NCBI GenBank assembly: GCA_002342365.1
Contig: DDPV01000043.1
Location: forward strand, 36,700 to 70,684
From: Burkholderiales bacterium UBA2459
Lineage (GTDB): Bacteria > Pseudomonadota > Gammaproteobacteria > Burkholderiales > Burkholderiaceae_E
Length of the DNA stretch: 33,985 nucleotides
Direction of reading: 5' to 3'
Shown here in pieces: positions 7,850 to 16,349 of this stretch (position 1 is its first letter; each line of letters begins with the position of its first letter). Below the pieces are notes generated by a model, which worked only from the letters and a program-made list of their open reading frames with translations, ran no database searches and was not told where the DNA came from. Made by a program: the position numbers and the translations under genes.

Positions 7850-9024
7850 ATCGCCTCAACCCGCCACTGGCCATCGCGGCAAACCAGCGCGCGATCGCAT
7901 TGAAACTCTTCTTGCTCGTCTTCATGACCGGGCATGACCTGCACAACAATCTCTCCTTGCGCGCGAAGTGCTTTGACCGCGGCTCTTAACGCCGGATCGT
8001 CTCGCCATGGAGCGCGCACAGCCACTGCTGGCTCAGGCTCCTTGGCAAGGCTCGCAAGCTCACGCAATTCAAGCGAAAAACCGGTTGCCGCCCGCGAACG
8101 ACCAAAGCTGACCCCGACATTGTCGTAGCGCCCGCCGCGTGCCACCGCGACCGGATGCTGGTCGATGTAGGCACTGAAACTGATCCCTGTGTGGTACTGC
8201 CAGCCCCGCATATCGCCAAAGTCTACCGAAAGCTTGACTCTCGGGTAGTCGCGCCAAAAGCTCGCCTGTGCAGTTTGACGCAAACCATCGAGCACGGAAC
8301 GGACAAGCGCATGATCGGGCAAGCACCCTGCGGCACGGCGTAAAATTGCGTCATCATTTGCCGAAAGATCGCCGTACAACATACTGATTTCACAAAGTAT
8401 TTCAGCAAGACTCGCATCGATTGCCGTGAGTTGTGCCCGCAGCTGCGGGAGATTCTTCGATAAAACAAGCGCGTGCACCACGTCATGGAGATTTGGATCT
8501 AATCCTTTGATTTCGCACAGGGTCTTGACAATTCCGGCAGGAGACAAATCAAGCTGCACCTGATGGTCTCCGGCCAGCATGATGGCCTGCACCATCAGAT
8601 CCATGACTTCCAGATCGGCTTCCAAGCCGCGGTGACCAAAAATTTCACAACCCGCCTGAAGCGGCTCGCGGGATCCGCTGAGCGACTCCTGACGCGTATG
8701 CAACACAGAACCGGTGTAGCACAGCCGAACAACCCGTTGACGATTAAGACGATGCGCATCGATACGGGCCACCTGGGGCGTCATGTCGGCTCGAACCGCA
8801 AGCGTTTTGCCGGAGAGCAAATCGACTGTTTGAAACATCTGCTGCGCAAGATCCCGACCCGAACCAACGAGCAAGGCATCCAGGTATTCGATCAATGGGG
8901 GCGAAACGAGCTCATAGCCGTACAAACGAAACAAGTCGAGCAAGCGTCGGCGCAAATCTTCGATCCGTCGTGCCTCGCTGGGCAACACATCGGAAATACC
9001 TTCAGGGAGCAGCCAACGGGGCAT
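7846..9024 (-). CDS. hisZ: ATP phosphoribosyltransferase regulatory subunit HisZ
   Basis: A catalytically inactive histidyl-tRNA-synthetase paralogue that forms a hetero-octamer with short-form HisG and confers histidine feedback on the first step of histidine synthesis. The 392 residues have the class II synthetase core: LLPEGISDVLP at the N-terminus, the TVDLLSGKTLAVRADMTPQVAR motif region and a GRYDNVG motif-3-like stretch. The C-terminal anticodon-binding domain of real HisS is absent. A bona fide hisS lies in the same gene run at 16349-17650, so this gene is not the only synthetase-like copy. No hisG is present in the window. The gap to the upstream DUF2065 gene is 104 nt with no obvious ribosome-binding site before the ATG and no clear promoter. 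Confidence 0.92.
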   Translation of the reverse strand: MPRWLLPEGISDVLPSEARRIEDLRRRLLDLFRLYGYELVSPPLIEYLDALLVGSGRDLAQQMFQTVDLLSGKTLAVRADMTPQVARIDAHRLNRQRVVRLCYTGSVLHTRQESLSGSREPLQAGCEIFGHRGLEADLEVMDLMVQAIMLAGDHQVQLDLSPAGIVKTLCEIKGLDPNLHDVVHALVLSKNLPQLRAQLTAIDASLAEILCEISMLYGDLSANDDAILRRAAGCLPDHALVRSVLDGLRQTAQASFWRDYPRVKLSVDFGDMRGWQYHTGISFSAYIDQHPVAVARGGRYDNVGVSFGRSRAATGFSLELRELASLAKEPEPAVAVRAPWRDDPALRAAVKALRAQGEIVVQVMPGHEDEQEEFQCDRALVCRDGQWRVEAM

Positions 9025-9128
9025 GATGGAAATCGGCTTGGATAAAGCTGAAGTTTATCGAAGATTCTGGGCGGATCGCCGCGATATCAAACGACTAGCA
9101 GCCGGTGAACACAGGCATGCCCAAGTAC

Positions 9129-9308
9129 TCAAAGCCACATCAAGCCTGTACCGGTGGCAAGCGCGAGCAAAGCAAAGCTCCGGATCCGCTGCGCTTCAAG
9201 ATCACCAAGTCGCCGCATCGTCTCACGCCAGCGTTCGGGAGCAACAAATGGAAGAAAACCCTCGAAAATCAGCGCCAAGCCAAGGGCCTTGAGCCAGATC
9301 TCAGGCAT
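9129..9308 (-). CDS. Small DUF2065 (YjeT-like) membrane protein
   Basis: A 59-residue protein starting MPEIWLKALGLALIFEGFLPF and ending GTGLMWL. It has two hydrophobic segments (about 5-23 and 42-58) around a short basic loop containing PERWRE. This is the DUF2065/YjeT pattern, and in E. coli yjeT sits at the same place between hflC and purA. The start ATG (9306-9308) lies 4 nt after the hflC stop, so it is probably translationally coupled to hflC. Biochemical function is not known. The gene is short and easily missed because a longer open frame in the same phase runs into hflC. Confidence 0.85.
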   Translation of the reverse strand: MPEIWLKALGLALIFEGFLPFVAPERWRETMRRLGDLEAQRIRSFALLALATGTGLMWL

Positions 9309-9312
9309 TGGG

Positions 9313-10206
9313 CTAACGCGCGACGGCCCGCGGCGCTCCGCCACCCGGTGCTTTAAAATATTTGAAAAAATCCGAACTCGGATCGAGTAACATGACATCG
9401 CGTTTAGCCTGGAAGGTCTCACGGTAGGCCTGCATGCTTCGATAAAAGGCTGCGAAATCAGGGTTTTGACCGAAAGCTTCGCCATACAAGGCTGCTGCCT
9501 TGGCATCGCCCTGACCTTTGATTCGCTGGGCATCACGATAGGCTTCAGCAAGAATCACATCACGTTGCCTTTCAGCGTCAGCACGAATTTTTTCTGACTC
9601 AGCCCCGCCCGTTGCGCGACGTTCGTTGGCAACGCGCTTGCGCTCGGATTGCATACGCTCGAACACCCGGTCGGCGACCTCCGGCGCAAAATCAACGCGC
9701 TTGAGTCGTACGTCGACAATCTCGGCCCCGATCTCCTTGGCTGCGTCATTGAGCTTGTTGCGAAGCTCCTCGACGATCTTTTCGCGTTCTCCCGAGATCA
9801 GCTCAGCCACCGTGATCTTCGAAATCTCAATGTTCATCGCGTCACGCAGGCTTCTGAGCAAGCGGTCGGCGGCGATCGATTGACTACCGCTTACCGACCG
9901 GATGAAGGCCTTGACATCAACGATGCGCCACTTCACAAAGGAGTCAACCTGAAGGTTGAGCTTTTCAGAGGTGATGAAACGATCCGTATCAGGCGTATCA
10001 ATGGTCAGAATGCGCTTGTCAAAATAAGTAACGTTTTGAAAAGGGGGTGGCAATTTAAAGTGCAAACCGGGCGTCTCAATCACCCGCTTGATCTCGCCAA
10101 GCGCATAAACCGCCGCGTACTGCCGTTGGTCCACTATGAAAAGCGACGATAGTACGAGTAGGCCAAGAAGCGGAATGCTTATCGCCAGCAGCATCAGTCG
10201 ATTCAT
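9313..10206 (-). CDS. hflC: HflC, SPFH-domain modulator of the FtsH protease
   Basis: Forms with HflK a large inner-membrane, periplasm-facing cage that surrounds and restrains the FtsH AAA protease. It has 297 residues. A single N-terminal membrane anchor (about 5-27) is followed by the SPFH/band-7 domain (VDQRQYAAVYALGEIKRV), then a charged coiled-coil region rich in ER/EK/AEA (about 175-245). It starts with ATGA overlapping the hflK stop (10203-10206), so the two subunits are translationally coupled. A GGGAPRAVAR tail ends the protein. Family assignment is secure from domain order and neighbours. Confidence 0.97.
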   Translation of the reverse strand: MNRLMLLAISIPLLGLLVLSSLFIVDQRQYAAVYALGEIKRVIETPGLHFKLPPPFQNVTYFDKRILTIDTPDTDRFITSEKLNLQVDSFVKWRIVDVKAFIRSVSGSQSIAADRLLRSLRDAMNIEISKITVAELISGEREKIVEELRNKLNDAAKEIGAEIVDVRLKRVDFAPEVADRVFERMQSERKRVANERRATGGAESEKIRADAERQRDVILAEAYRDAQRIKGQGDAKAAALYGEAFGQNPDFAAFYRSMQAYRETFQAKRDVMLLDPSSDFFKYFKAPGGGAPRAVAR

Positions 10207-11543
10207 CGTCCGGACTCCCGTTCTCTCGTACGTGCCGCTGCCCGCCCTCTTGCTTCGTCCGAGCCAGCCTTCGGCACGGGTTGCATCGGCGCCGGTGGCG
10301 CAAGTTCTCCGTTGGCACCCCGGGCCGATGCCGCAGCGGGTGTGTCCACTCCCGCTTGCTGCATCAGCTTATCCAAGGGGAGATAGAGCAAGTTACTACC
10401 GGCCTTGCTGTCCACAAAAACTTTCGCATTATTGGAAAAGATCTGTTGCATCACCTCAAGATACATCCGCTCGCGCGTAACCTGCGGGGCTTTGGCGTAT
10501 TCGGTCAAGACTTGCTTGAATCGGTTGGCATCACCCTCGGCGGTTGCAATGCTTGATTGCCGATAACCCTCCGCCTCCTGCATCAAGCGCGCGGCCGCAC
10601 CGCGCGCTTTGGGAATCACATCGTTTGCATAAGCCATGCCTTCATTGATGAGGCGCTCGCGGTCCTGAGCAGCCTTGTTGGCGTCTTCAAAAGCAGCTTG
10701 AACCTGCTCGGGAGGTTGAGCCTGCTGAACGTTCAGATCGACCACAACGATCCCTACTCTATATCGATTCAAAATATTTTGCGTCTGCTGACGTGCTGCC
10801 TTGGCCACCGCTTCCTTTTCTTCATAGAGCACCTGATCGATGGTTTTCGCACCAACCACCTCCCGGGTCGCGGTCTCTGCAGCCTGCCGGATGAGGTTGT
10901 CAGGTCCGCCGCTGAGCTGGTTGTTGAACAAAAACGAGCGGGCATCGCTGATGCGATATTGGACGGCGATCTGCAGGTCGACGATGCTTTGATCCTGTGA
11001 GAGCATCAGCGCTTCTTTCAGCACTTTATTCTTTACATTACCGCGATACCCGACCTCAGCCTGCCGCAACTGTTGCGTGTTGACGATCTCGGCTTGTTGC
11101 ACAGGATAAGGTATGCGCCAGGAAAGACCCGGGCTTTCGTTGAGCTGGCGAAATTCGCCAAACTGCAAGATCACAGCAACATGGCCCTCCGGCAGGATGT
11201 AGATTCCGCTGCCGAGCCAAAGTGCAAGCAACACAGCCGCAACAACGCCGATGCTACCTTTACCAAAGGAAGGCGTCGGAAAACCGGCCCCGCCGCTTGA
11301 AGGTCCTCGTGGACCGTTTCCTTTTCCCCCGCGAAACACCTGGTTGAGCTTACGGTTGAAGTCGCGCCATAACTCATCCAGATCAGGAGGCGCATCGGGT
11401 CGTCGGTTTCGCCGTTCATCCCGACCTGGCGTGTCCTGATTTTGCTGCCCTGGCTGATTCGATCCTTGGCCCGATCCCTGGGAGCCGCTCCGACCCCATC
11501 CAGGATCGTTAAGCGAAAAAACGCGTCGCAAGAAAACCCTCAT
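10203..11543 (-). CDS. hflK: HflK, SPFH-domain partner of HflC
   Basis: The larger HflKC subunit, 446 residues. It has the usual N-terminus FSLNDPGWG and a cytoplasmic Gly/Gln/Pro-rich low-complexity stretch (about 18-92). One membrane segment (about 98-117, VVAAVLLALWLGSGIYIL) precedes the SPFH domain beginning PEGHVAVILQFG, then a coiled-coil with ERLINEGMAYANDVIPKARG and a C-terminal disordered tail. E. coli HflK is 419 residues, so the length is ordinary for this group. It lies 11 nt after hflX and overlaps hflC by 4 nt. Expression probably follows the hfq-hflX transcript. Confidence 0.97.
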   Translation of the reverse strand: MRVFLRRVFSLNDPGWGRSGSQGSGQGSNQPGQQNQDTPGRDERRNRRPDAPPDLDELWRDFNRKLNQVFRGGKGNGPRGPSSGGAGFPTPSFGKGSIGVVAAVLLALWLGSGIYILPEGHVAVILQFGEFRQLNESPGLSWRIPYPVQQAEIVNTQQLRQAEVGYRGNVKNKVLKEALMLSQDQSIVDLQIAVQYRISDARSFLFNNQLSGGPDNLIRQAAETATREVVGAKTIDQVLYEEKEAVAKAARQQTQNILNRYRVGIVVVDLNVQQAQPPEQVQAAFEDANKAAQDRERLINEGMAYANDVIPKARGAAARLMQEAEGYRQSSIATAEGDANRFKQVLTEYAKAPQVTRERMYLEVMQQIFSNNAKVFVDSKAGSNLLYLPLDKLMQQAGVDTPAAASARGANGELAPPAPMQPVPKAGSDEARGRAAARTRERESGR

Positions 11544-11554
11544 CTGGATTAAGC

Positions 11555-12706
11555 CTAGTTGGTAGAAAAATCGGTTAGAGAACAGTGCACTGAGGTTTGA
11601 TATTCAAGAGCCTCCGGGTGCATTTGCGACTGAGCGTACTGCACCGCTGCCTGCCTCACGAGCTCAATACCTGATCGCTCCTGCGCGCTGATATGAATCT
11701 TTTGGATCCTACCATAGGGATCTTTGTGCACACTGGGGCTCAGGTTAAGCAGGTCGCACTTGTTGAGGATGTCGATGCGGGGAATATCGCCCGCGCCGAT
11801 CTCGTGTAAAACTTTGAACACTTCCTGCGCCTGAAGCTCACGCTCCTGGCTCGATCCGTCGAGCACATGCAATAAGAGATCGGCCTGCGCTGTCTCCTCA
11901 AGGGTGGCATGAAACGCATCGACAAGGCCGTGCGGCAAATCACGTACAAATCCCACCGTGTCGGAAAGCACGCAGTCCATCCCATGCGCCAGATGCACGC
12001 GGCGCGTAAGTGTGTCGAGTGTCGCAAAGAGTTGGTCGGCTGCGTAGGCTGGGGAATTTGAACCAGCCAAAGCATTGAATAAGGTGGACTTGCCGGCATT
12101 GGTGTAACCGACAAGGGAAATCTTAAAAGCACCTTGACGTTGTCTTGCCTTACGCCGCGTCTGCCGTTGCTTGGCCATGAGTGTGAGACGCTCACGAAGC
12201 CTGCGTATTTTTGTTTCTATCATCCGGCGATCCAACTCAATTTGCCTTTCGCCCGGGCCACCGCGTACCCCGATACCGCCGCGCTGACGCTCCAAGTGCG
12301 TCCACATTCGCACAAGTCGCGTGGACTGATGCTGCAAACGGGCAAGCTCCACCTGAGCCTGCCCCTCCTGACTCTGAGCACGGCGGGCAAATATTTCCAA
12401 AATGAGTTCGGTACGATCGAGCACAGGCACCTGCCAGAGCCGATTCAGATTTCGCTGGTGCACCGCCGAAAGCGCCTGGTCAAAGACGACTTCGGTGATG
12501 GCTTCGCTTTCGATCAGCTTTGCCAGTTCGTCGGCTTTCCCGCTCCCGATAAAAAAGGCCGGGTCGGGCCGATCCCTGCGACAGCGCACCCGGGTTGCCG
12601 GCTCCAAGCCCGCTGACAAAGCAAGTGCGTTTAACTCATCAAGATCAGCCGCGGCACGCTTTTGCGAATCGACCGCGATCAACAAACTGCGCGAGGAAAA
12701 AGTCAC
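11555..12706 (-). CDS. hflX: HflX, ribosome-splitting GTPase
   Basis: An OBG/HflX-family GTPase that binds the 50S subunit and dissociates stalled or hibernating 70S ribosomes, for example after heat stress. It has 383 residues. The N-terminal ATP/nucleotide-binding HflX domain (about 1-115) contains FIGSGKADEL. The helical linker (about 116-190) has the GGPGERQIE signature at 149-157. The G domain begins at about 195, with G1 GYTNAGKST (200-208), G3 DTVGFVRDLPH and G4 NKCD. It starts with GTG at 12704-12706, overlapping the hfq stop as GTGA, which couples its translation to hfq. E. coli HflX is 426 residues; the C-terminal end is somewhat shorter here. Confidence 0.96.
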   Translation of the reverse strand: MTFSSRSLLIAVDSQKRAAADLDELNALALSAGLEPATRVRCRRDRPDPAFFIGSGKADELAKLIESEAITEVVFDQALSAVHQRNLNRLWQVPVLDRTELILEIFARRAQSQEGQAQVELARLQHQSTRLVRMWTHLERQRGGIGVRGGPGERQIELDRRMIETKIRRLRERLTLMAKQRQTRRKARQRQGAFKISLVGYTNAGKSTLFNALAGSNSPAYAADQLFATLDTLTRRVHLAHGMDCVLSDTVGFVRDLPHGLVDAFHATLEETAQADLLLHVLDGSSQERELQAQEVFKVLHEIGAGDIPRIDILNKCDLLNLSPSVHKDPYGRIQKIHISAQERSGIELVRQAAVQYAQSQMHPEALEYQTSVHCSLTDFSTN

Positions 12707-12939
12707 CCTGCGTCAGTATCGGAAGTGAAGTTCACCGCACGTGAAGGCACGACGGTTGAAATCGCATGCTTGTAAACCATTTGGGTGACGGTATTTCGCA
12801 ACAGGACCACGTACTGGTCAAAGGATTCGATGTGGCCCTGGAGCTTGATGCCATTGACCAGATAAATTGATACCGGCACATGTTCTTTTCGAAGCATGTT
12901 CAAAAAGGGATCTTGTAATAGCTGACCTTTGTTACTCAT
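12703..12939 (-). CDS. hfq: Hfq, RNA chaperone
   Basis: A hexameric Sm-like RNA chaperone that pairs small RNAs with mRNAs. The 78 residues contain Sm1 (SIYLVNGIKLQGHIESFDQY) and Sm2 with the diagnostic VYKHAISTVVP. The N-terminal QLLQDPFLN, with Q and F for proximal-face U binding, is conserved. The C-terminal tail is short (about 12 residues), as in many betaproteobacteria and unlike the 102-residue E. coli protein. The ATG at 12937-12939 has GGAG 8 nt upstream. The 95-nt gap to der is the likely site of an hfq promoter. Confidence 0.98.
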   Translation of the reverse strand: MSNKGQLLQDPFLNMLRKEHVPVSIYLVNGIKLQGHIESFDQYVVLLRNTVTQMVYKHAISTVVPSRAVNFTSDTDAG

Positions 12940-13034
12940 CGTTCTAGCTCCGTTGGATTTTGTTATGTTGTCACGGGAGTCTTCTCTTATCCCTGTTTCC
13001 GGAATTCTGCCTACATCCGAAAATCACGCAAGCC
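12940..13034 (-). promoter_or_regulatory. der-hfq intergenic region, likely hfq leader/promoter
   Basis: 95 nt separate the der stop from the hfq start, a relatively long gap inside an otherwise very tight run. It contains the hfq ribosome-binding site (GGAG, 12948-12951). A -10-like CAGAAT 16 nt after TTGCGT is visible on the minus strand but is a weak match. No terminator hairpin was found for der. Confidence 0.3.
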
Positions 13035-14489
13035 TCAGTCCTCATTCGCGTAGGGGTTTGTTGAGGATCGCCATTCAATGCGCAAGGGCGTTCCCTGCAA
13101 TTTGAATGTATCCCGAAACCAGGACTCAAGATAGCGTTTATAGCTGTCGCTCACCCGGTCCAAAGAGTTTCCATGAATCACTACGACCGGCGGATTTTGG
13201 CCACCCTGATGGGCATAGCGCAACTTGGGCCGAAATGGCCCTTTGCGTGGCGGCTGCTGGCGCTCGACTGCCTCTCGCAAGGCACGTGTGAGTTTAGGCG
13301 TGGGAAGTTTGGCCATCGCGGCGGCAAAGGCCTGATCGACCGCTTGCATGAGCGCAGCAAGTCCGCGGCCTTCTCGGGCCGAAATGTAACACAGGGTCGC
13401 AAACTGCAAAAATTGTAGCGATTGAAGCAGGTCGCGTTTGAATTGCTGCTTTGCTCCGACATCGAGTGCGTCCCACTTGTTGACCGCCACGACAACAGCA
13501 CGCCCTGCATCGAGCACATAGTTTGCGATACCGGCGTCAAGCTGTCCGACACCCTCACTTGCATCGAGCATGAGAATGCACACATGGCTTTGTTCAATGG
13601 CTTGGAGCGTTTTCACAACGGAGAACTTTTCGACTACTTCGTGAACCTTTGTGCGCTTGCGCAAACCGGCGGTATCAACCAGGGTGTAGTCGCGACCTCG
13701 ATGCTTGAAATCAATCGCCAACGCGTCGCGGGTGGTGCCCGGTTGATCAAAGGCAATCACCCTCTCCTCACCCAAAAGCGCATTGATGAGCGTGGACTTG
13801 CCTGCGTTAGGTCGGCCAATAATCGCAACCCGCATCGGCCTGGATTGATGCTCTTTAGCAGCTGTCGTGCTTGCGTTCGTAGCGATATCGTTATGGCTGT
13901 CAATGCGCGTGGCGTCTTGCTTGGGTCTTGCTTCAGTCTCTTCAGCTTCAGCCGGCTCGGGCGGCGTTGTGAAAGCTTGGAGTTCATCTTCAAAGAGACT
14001 GTCCACCATGGCGCGCACGCCATCACCATGCGCAGCCGAAAGCGCAAACATGCGTCCGAAACCAAGCTCTTGGAAGTCAGCGAGCACATGGTCAACACGC
14101 ATGCCCTCGCACTTGTTGACCGCGAGAACCAGACGATCCGCGGTGCGCCGCAACTCAGCAGCAATCTCCAGGTCGCGCGGCGCAAGGCCCTGCCTTCCGT
14201 CCACGATGAAAAGCACCACATCGGCCTCGACGACAGCGAGACGGGCTTGACGGGCCATTTCAGCCGCAATACCGTCTTTGGCAACCGGCTCAAAGCCGCC
14301 GGTGTCGATCACAATATAGCGTTCCGAGCCCAGGCGCCCTCGACCATACTGCCGATCACGCGTAAGACCGGGCAGATCGGCAACCAGTGCGTCCCTTGAG
14401 CGCGTTAAACGGTTAAAGAGCGTGGACTTTCCGACATTGGGTCTACCGACAATCGCAACAACAGGCCAGCGCTGAAGCGTTTCAGGCAT
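13035..14489 (-). CDS. der: Der (EngA), double-GTPase 50S ribosome-assembly factor
   Basis: An essential GTPase of large-subunit assembly with two consecutive G domains and a C-terminal KH-like domain. I chose the ATG at 14487-14489 (MPETLQRWPVVAIVG), giving 484 residues. An open extension to 14585 would place 32 non-conserved residues inside bamB. Motifs: G1 GRPNVGKST (15-23) with DTGGFEP; second G1 GRPNAGKST (235-243) with DTAGLRKR; NKCE and NKWD as G4. The linker between the G domains (about 171-228) is long and rich in Glu, Ala and Thr. The C-terminal KH-like domain ends with RIEWRSSTNPY. The start overlaps the bamB stop by 8 nt, indicating coupling. Confidence 0.97.
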   Translation of the reverse strand: MPETLQRWPVVAIVGRPNVGKSTLFNRLTRSRDALVADLPGLTRDRQYGRGRLGSERYIVIDTGGFEPVAKDGIAAEMARQARLAVVEADVVLFIVDGRQGLAPRDLEIAAELRRTADRLVLAVNKCEGMRVDHVLADFQELGFGRMFALSAAHGDGVRAMVDSLFEDELQAFTTPPEPAEAEETEARPKQDATRIDSHNDIATNASTTAAKEHQSRPMRVAIIGRPNAGKSTLINALLGEERVIAFDQPGTTRDALAIDFKHRGRDYTLVDTAGLRKRTKVHEVVEKFSVVKTLQAIEQSHVCILMLDASEGVGQLDAGIANYVLDAGRAVVVAVNKWDALDVGAKQQFKRDLLQSLQFLQFATLCYISAREGRGLAALMQAVDQAFAAAMAKLPTPKLTRALREAVERQQPPRKGPFRPKLRYAHQGGQNPPVVVIHGNSLDRVSDSYKRYLESWFRDTFKLQGTPLRIEWRSSTNPYANED

Positions 14490-15693
14490 GCGCCATCCGA
14501 AACCCACACACCGATCCGTCGCTGGAAATCGTCCACCCAAGCGTGCCGTCAATCCAGGGCGCACAGGCGATCGACTTTGAGCCAACGCTCAGGCGACCGA
14601 GCAGCTGCCCCTGTTCACGGCCAAGGCCGTGCAAGACACCCTCCTCGTCTGCAACCAGCGCCAGACGCTGCGAAAGTGCCGGGGCCGACAATCGACGGCC
14701 GCGCAAGGCCTCTTGCTTCCACTGCGGTGCTCCGCTTCGACTGAAAGACTGTACCTGTCCCCGGTCGTCTGCGGCGATCACCTGCACCGAATCGGCCGCA
14801 ATCGCGCCGACAGCACCCACATCACGCGACCAGCGCAGTTGGCCGCTGCTGCGATCAAAACTAGTCAGCTTGCCTTGAAAACTGGCGGCCAGCACCTCAG
14901 CGCCGTCAACAATCGGTTGCCCTAGAACATCGGACAAGCGTTCGATCTCGGTGGTGCCTCGGGGCGAAGACACCACAGACTCCCAGAGTATCTGCCCGTT
15001 GGCACTGTTGACCGCCATCATTCGACCGCCAGGCAAACCCATGAAGACCACTTCATCGCGGATGACCGCGGCGTTTGTGGCGCGCAGTACCAAGGGCGGG
15101 CTCTGCCTTGCAATGCTCCAGCGAACCTGTCCGCGCTCAAGGTCAAGAGCCTGAATACGATTGTCACTGGTACGAACCACCGCAATCCCTGAGCCGGTTG
15201 CCGGAACCGAAACCACTTCGGCGCCAAGATAGGTTGACCAGCGGGTTGTGCCGTCGCGGCTCATCGCCAGTAAAAAGCCATCGCTGCCCGCGACCAGAAG
15301 CATGCCCTCGTGGCCGGCCACACCGGTACTGAAGCCCTTGCGATACCGATGCTCGAAACGTCGCTCGCCACTCATCGGGTCAAAGGCGGTTAAACGCCCG
15401 GAACGCGTTGCCACCACCAGCAAGCCATCGAGCATGGCGGGTGCAAAGCCCTGGCCCAGTTCATCCACGCTTGTGCGCCAGAGCATAAGCAAAGAGTTTC
15501 CAGCGCCCAGTTCGGGCAGGTTTGGCAACTTGGGCTTTGAAGATGACCAGGGGATCCACGATGTCAGCGTATCCATGCTCGAGCAGGCAGCCATTGATCC
15601 GCCAAGCGCAAAACCCGCGCCTGCTCGCAGGCTTCGGGCCAACAAGCTGCGACGCGAACCGGAATCGATCTGTGTGCGCTTTACCCTACTCAT
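14482..15693 (-). CDS. bamB: BamB, outer-membrane assembly lipoprotein (beta-propeller)
   Basis: A lipoprotein of the BAM complex that helps insert beta-barrel proteins. It has 403 residues. An N-terminal basic region and hydrophobic stretch end in a lipobox-like SMAAC with the lipidated Cys at 37. The rest is a PQQ-type eight-bladed propeller with repeated blades of the WRTSVDELGQG, GRLTAFDPMSGERRFEH and IQALDLERGQVRW kind. The last blade lies near the C-terminus (GTLGWTISSDGSVCGF). It starts in ATGA overlap with yfgM (15690-15693) and overlaps der by 8 nt. The order hisS-yfgM-bamB-der is conserved widely in proteobacteria. Confidence 0.95.
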   Translation of the reverse strand: MSRVKRTQIDSGSRRSLLARSLRAGAGFALGGSMAACSSMDTLTSWIPWSSSKPKLPNLPELGAGNSLLMLWRTSVDELGQGFAPAMLDGLLVVATRSGRLTAFDPMSGERRFEHRYRKGFSTGVAGHEGMLLVAGSDGFLLAMSRDGTTRWSTYLGAEVVSVPATGSGIAVVRTSDNRIQALDLERGQVRWSIARQSPPLVLRATNAAVIRDEVVFMGLPGGRMMAVNSANGQILWESVVSSPRGTTEIERLSDVLGQPIVDGAEVLAASFQGKLTSFDRSSGQLRWSRDVGAVGAIAADSVQVIAADDRGQVQSFSRSGAPQWKQEALRGRRLSAPALSQRLALVADEEGVLHGLGREQGQLLGRLSVGSKSIACAPWIDGTLGWTISSDGSVCGFRMAHA

Positions 15694-16349
15694 GAAGCAC
15701 GGCCCGCGTTGGACGCTGCGTGGTCTCGCTTGATTTGCAATAATTGCTTCCAGCTCGGCTCTTGCTCCGACCGTTCCAAAGCCTGATCCCAGGCTTTGAG
15801 TGCATCATCATGCCGACCCAGCGCGAGCAGAACGTCTCCGCGACGATCGAGTCGAGAAAGGTCGAAAGCCTCGGTGAGATTGTCATTCTTCATCGCATCG
15901 AGCACTGCCAAAGCTTGCTCCGCCTTTCCATCATCAAGCAAAACCGATGCGAGTCGTAAGCTTGCCACCGCCACCAGCCCTGGATCGTCGGCCTTATCGA
16001 TCACCCATTGCAAAAGCGTCTGGGCGGTTTTCAAGTCAGCAGACTGCGCATGCTGTTTTGCGCTCAAAAGCGCTGCCAGTGGCGCGTAGGCAGTTTTCGG
16101 GTATTGCTCGAAAAGGCTCCCCGAGGTTTGCTTCAGCGCTTGAAGATCGCCCTTGGTTGACGCGATAACCACCCGATCATAAATTTCTGCGGCTTCCCGC
16201 GATTGTTTGTCCTGGTACCAACCCCAGCCGCGCCATCCGGCGGTTGCCAACATCGCCAGCGCCAACGCAAAGCTCAGCCAGTTACCGTACTTTTTCCACC
16301 AGTCCTTTAAACGGTCAACCTCTTCCTGATCAAAATGATGCTCTGCCAT
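15690..16349 (-). CDS. YfgM-family TPR-like membrane protein (SecYEG ancillary)
   Basis: 219 residues: a short cytoplasmic N-terminus (MAEHHFDQEEVDRLKDWWKKYGNW is typical; the first 20 residues carry the acidic then basic pattern), one membrane segment (about 24-45) and a periplasmic helical region with TPR-like repeats. In E. coli YfgM associates with SecYEG and PpiD and is implicated in periplasmic chaperone trafficking and the Rcs response. The placement between hisS and bamB is the conserved one. Its ATG (16347-16349) overlaps the hisS stop by one base (TGATG) and its stop overlaps the bamB start (ATGA). Family call is firm; the exact role in this organism is inferred. Confidence 0.9.
   Translation of the reverse strand: MAEHHFDQEEVDRLKDWWKKYGNWLSFALALAMLATAGWRGWGWYQDKQSREAAEIYDRVVIASTKGDLQALKQTSGSLFEQYPKTAYAPLAALLSAKQHAQSADLKTAQTLLQWVIDKADDPGLVAVASLRLASVLLDDGKAEQALAVLDAMKNDNLTEAFDLSRLDRRGDVLLALGRHDDALKAWDQALERSEQEPSWKQLLQIKRDHAASNAGRAS

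Noticed and set aside
13422..14399. 325-codon plus-strand open frame
   Set aside because: It is fully antisense to der, whose two G domains are unmistakable; there is no ribosome-binding site or recognisable domain.
14490..14585. Upstream in-frame extension of der
   Set aside because: The 32 residues have no Der similarity and lie inside bamB; the ATG at 14489 gives the standard N-terminus.
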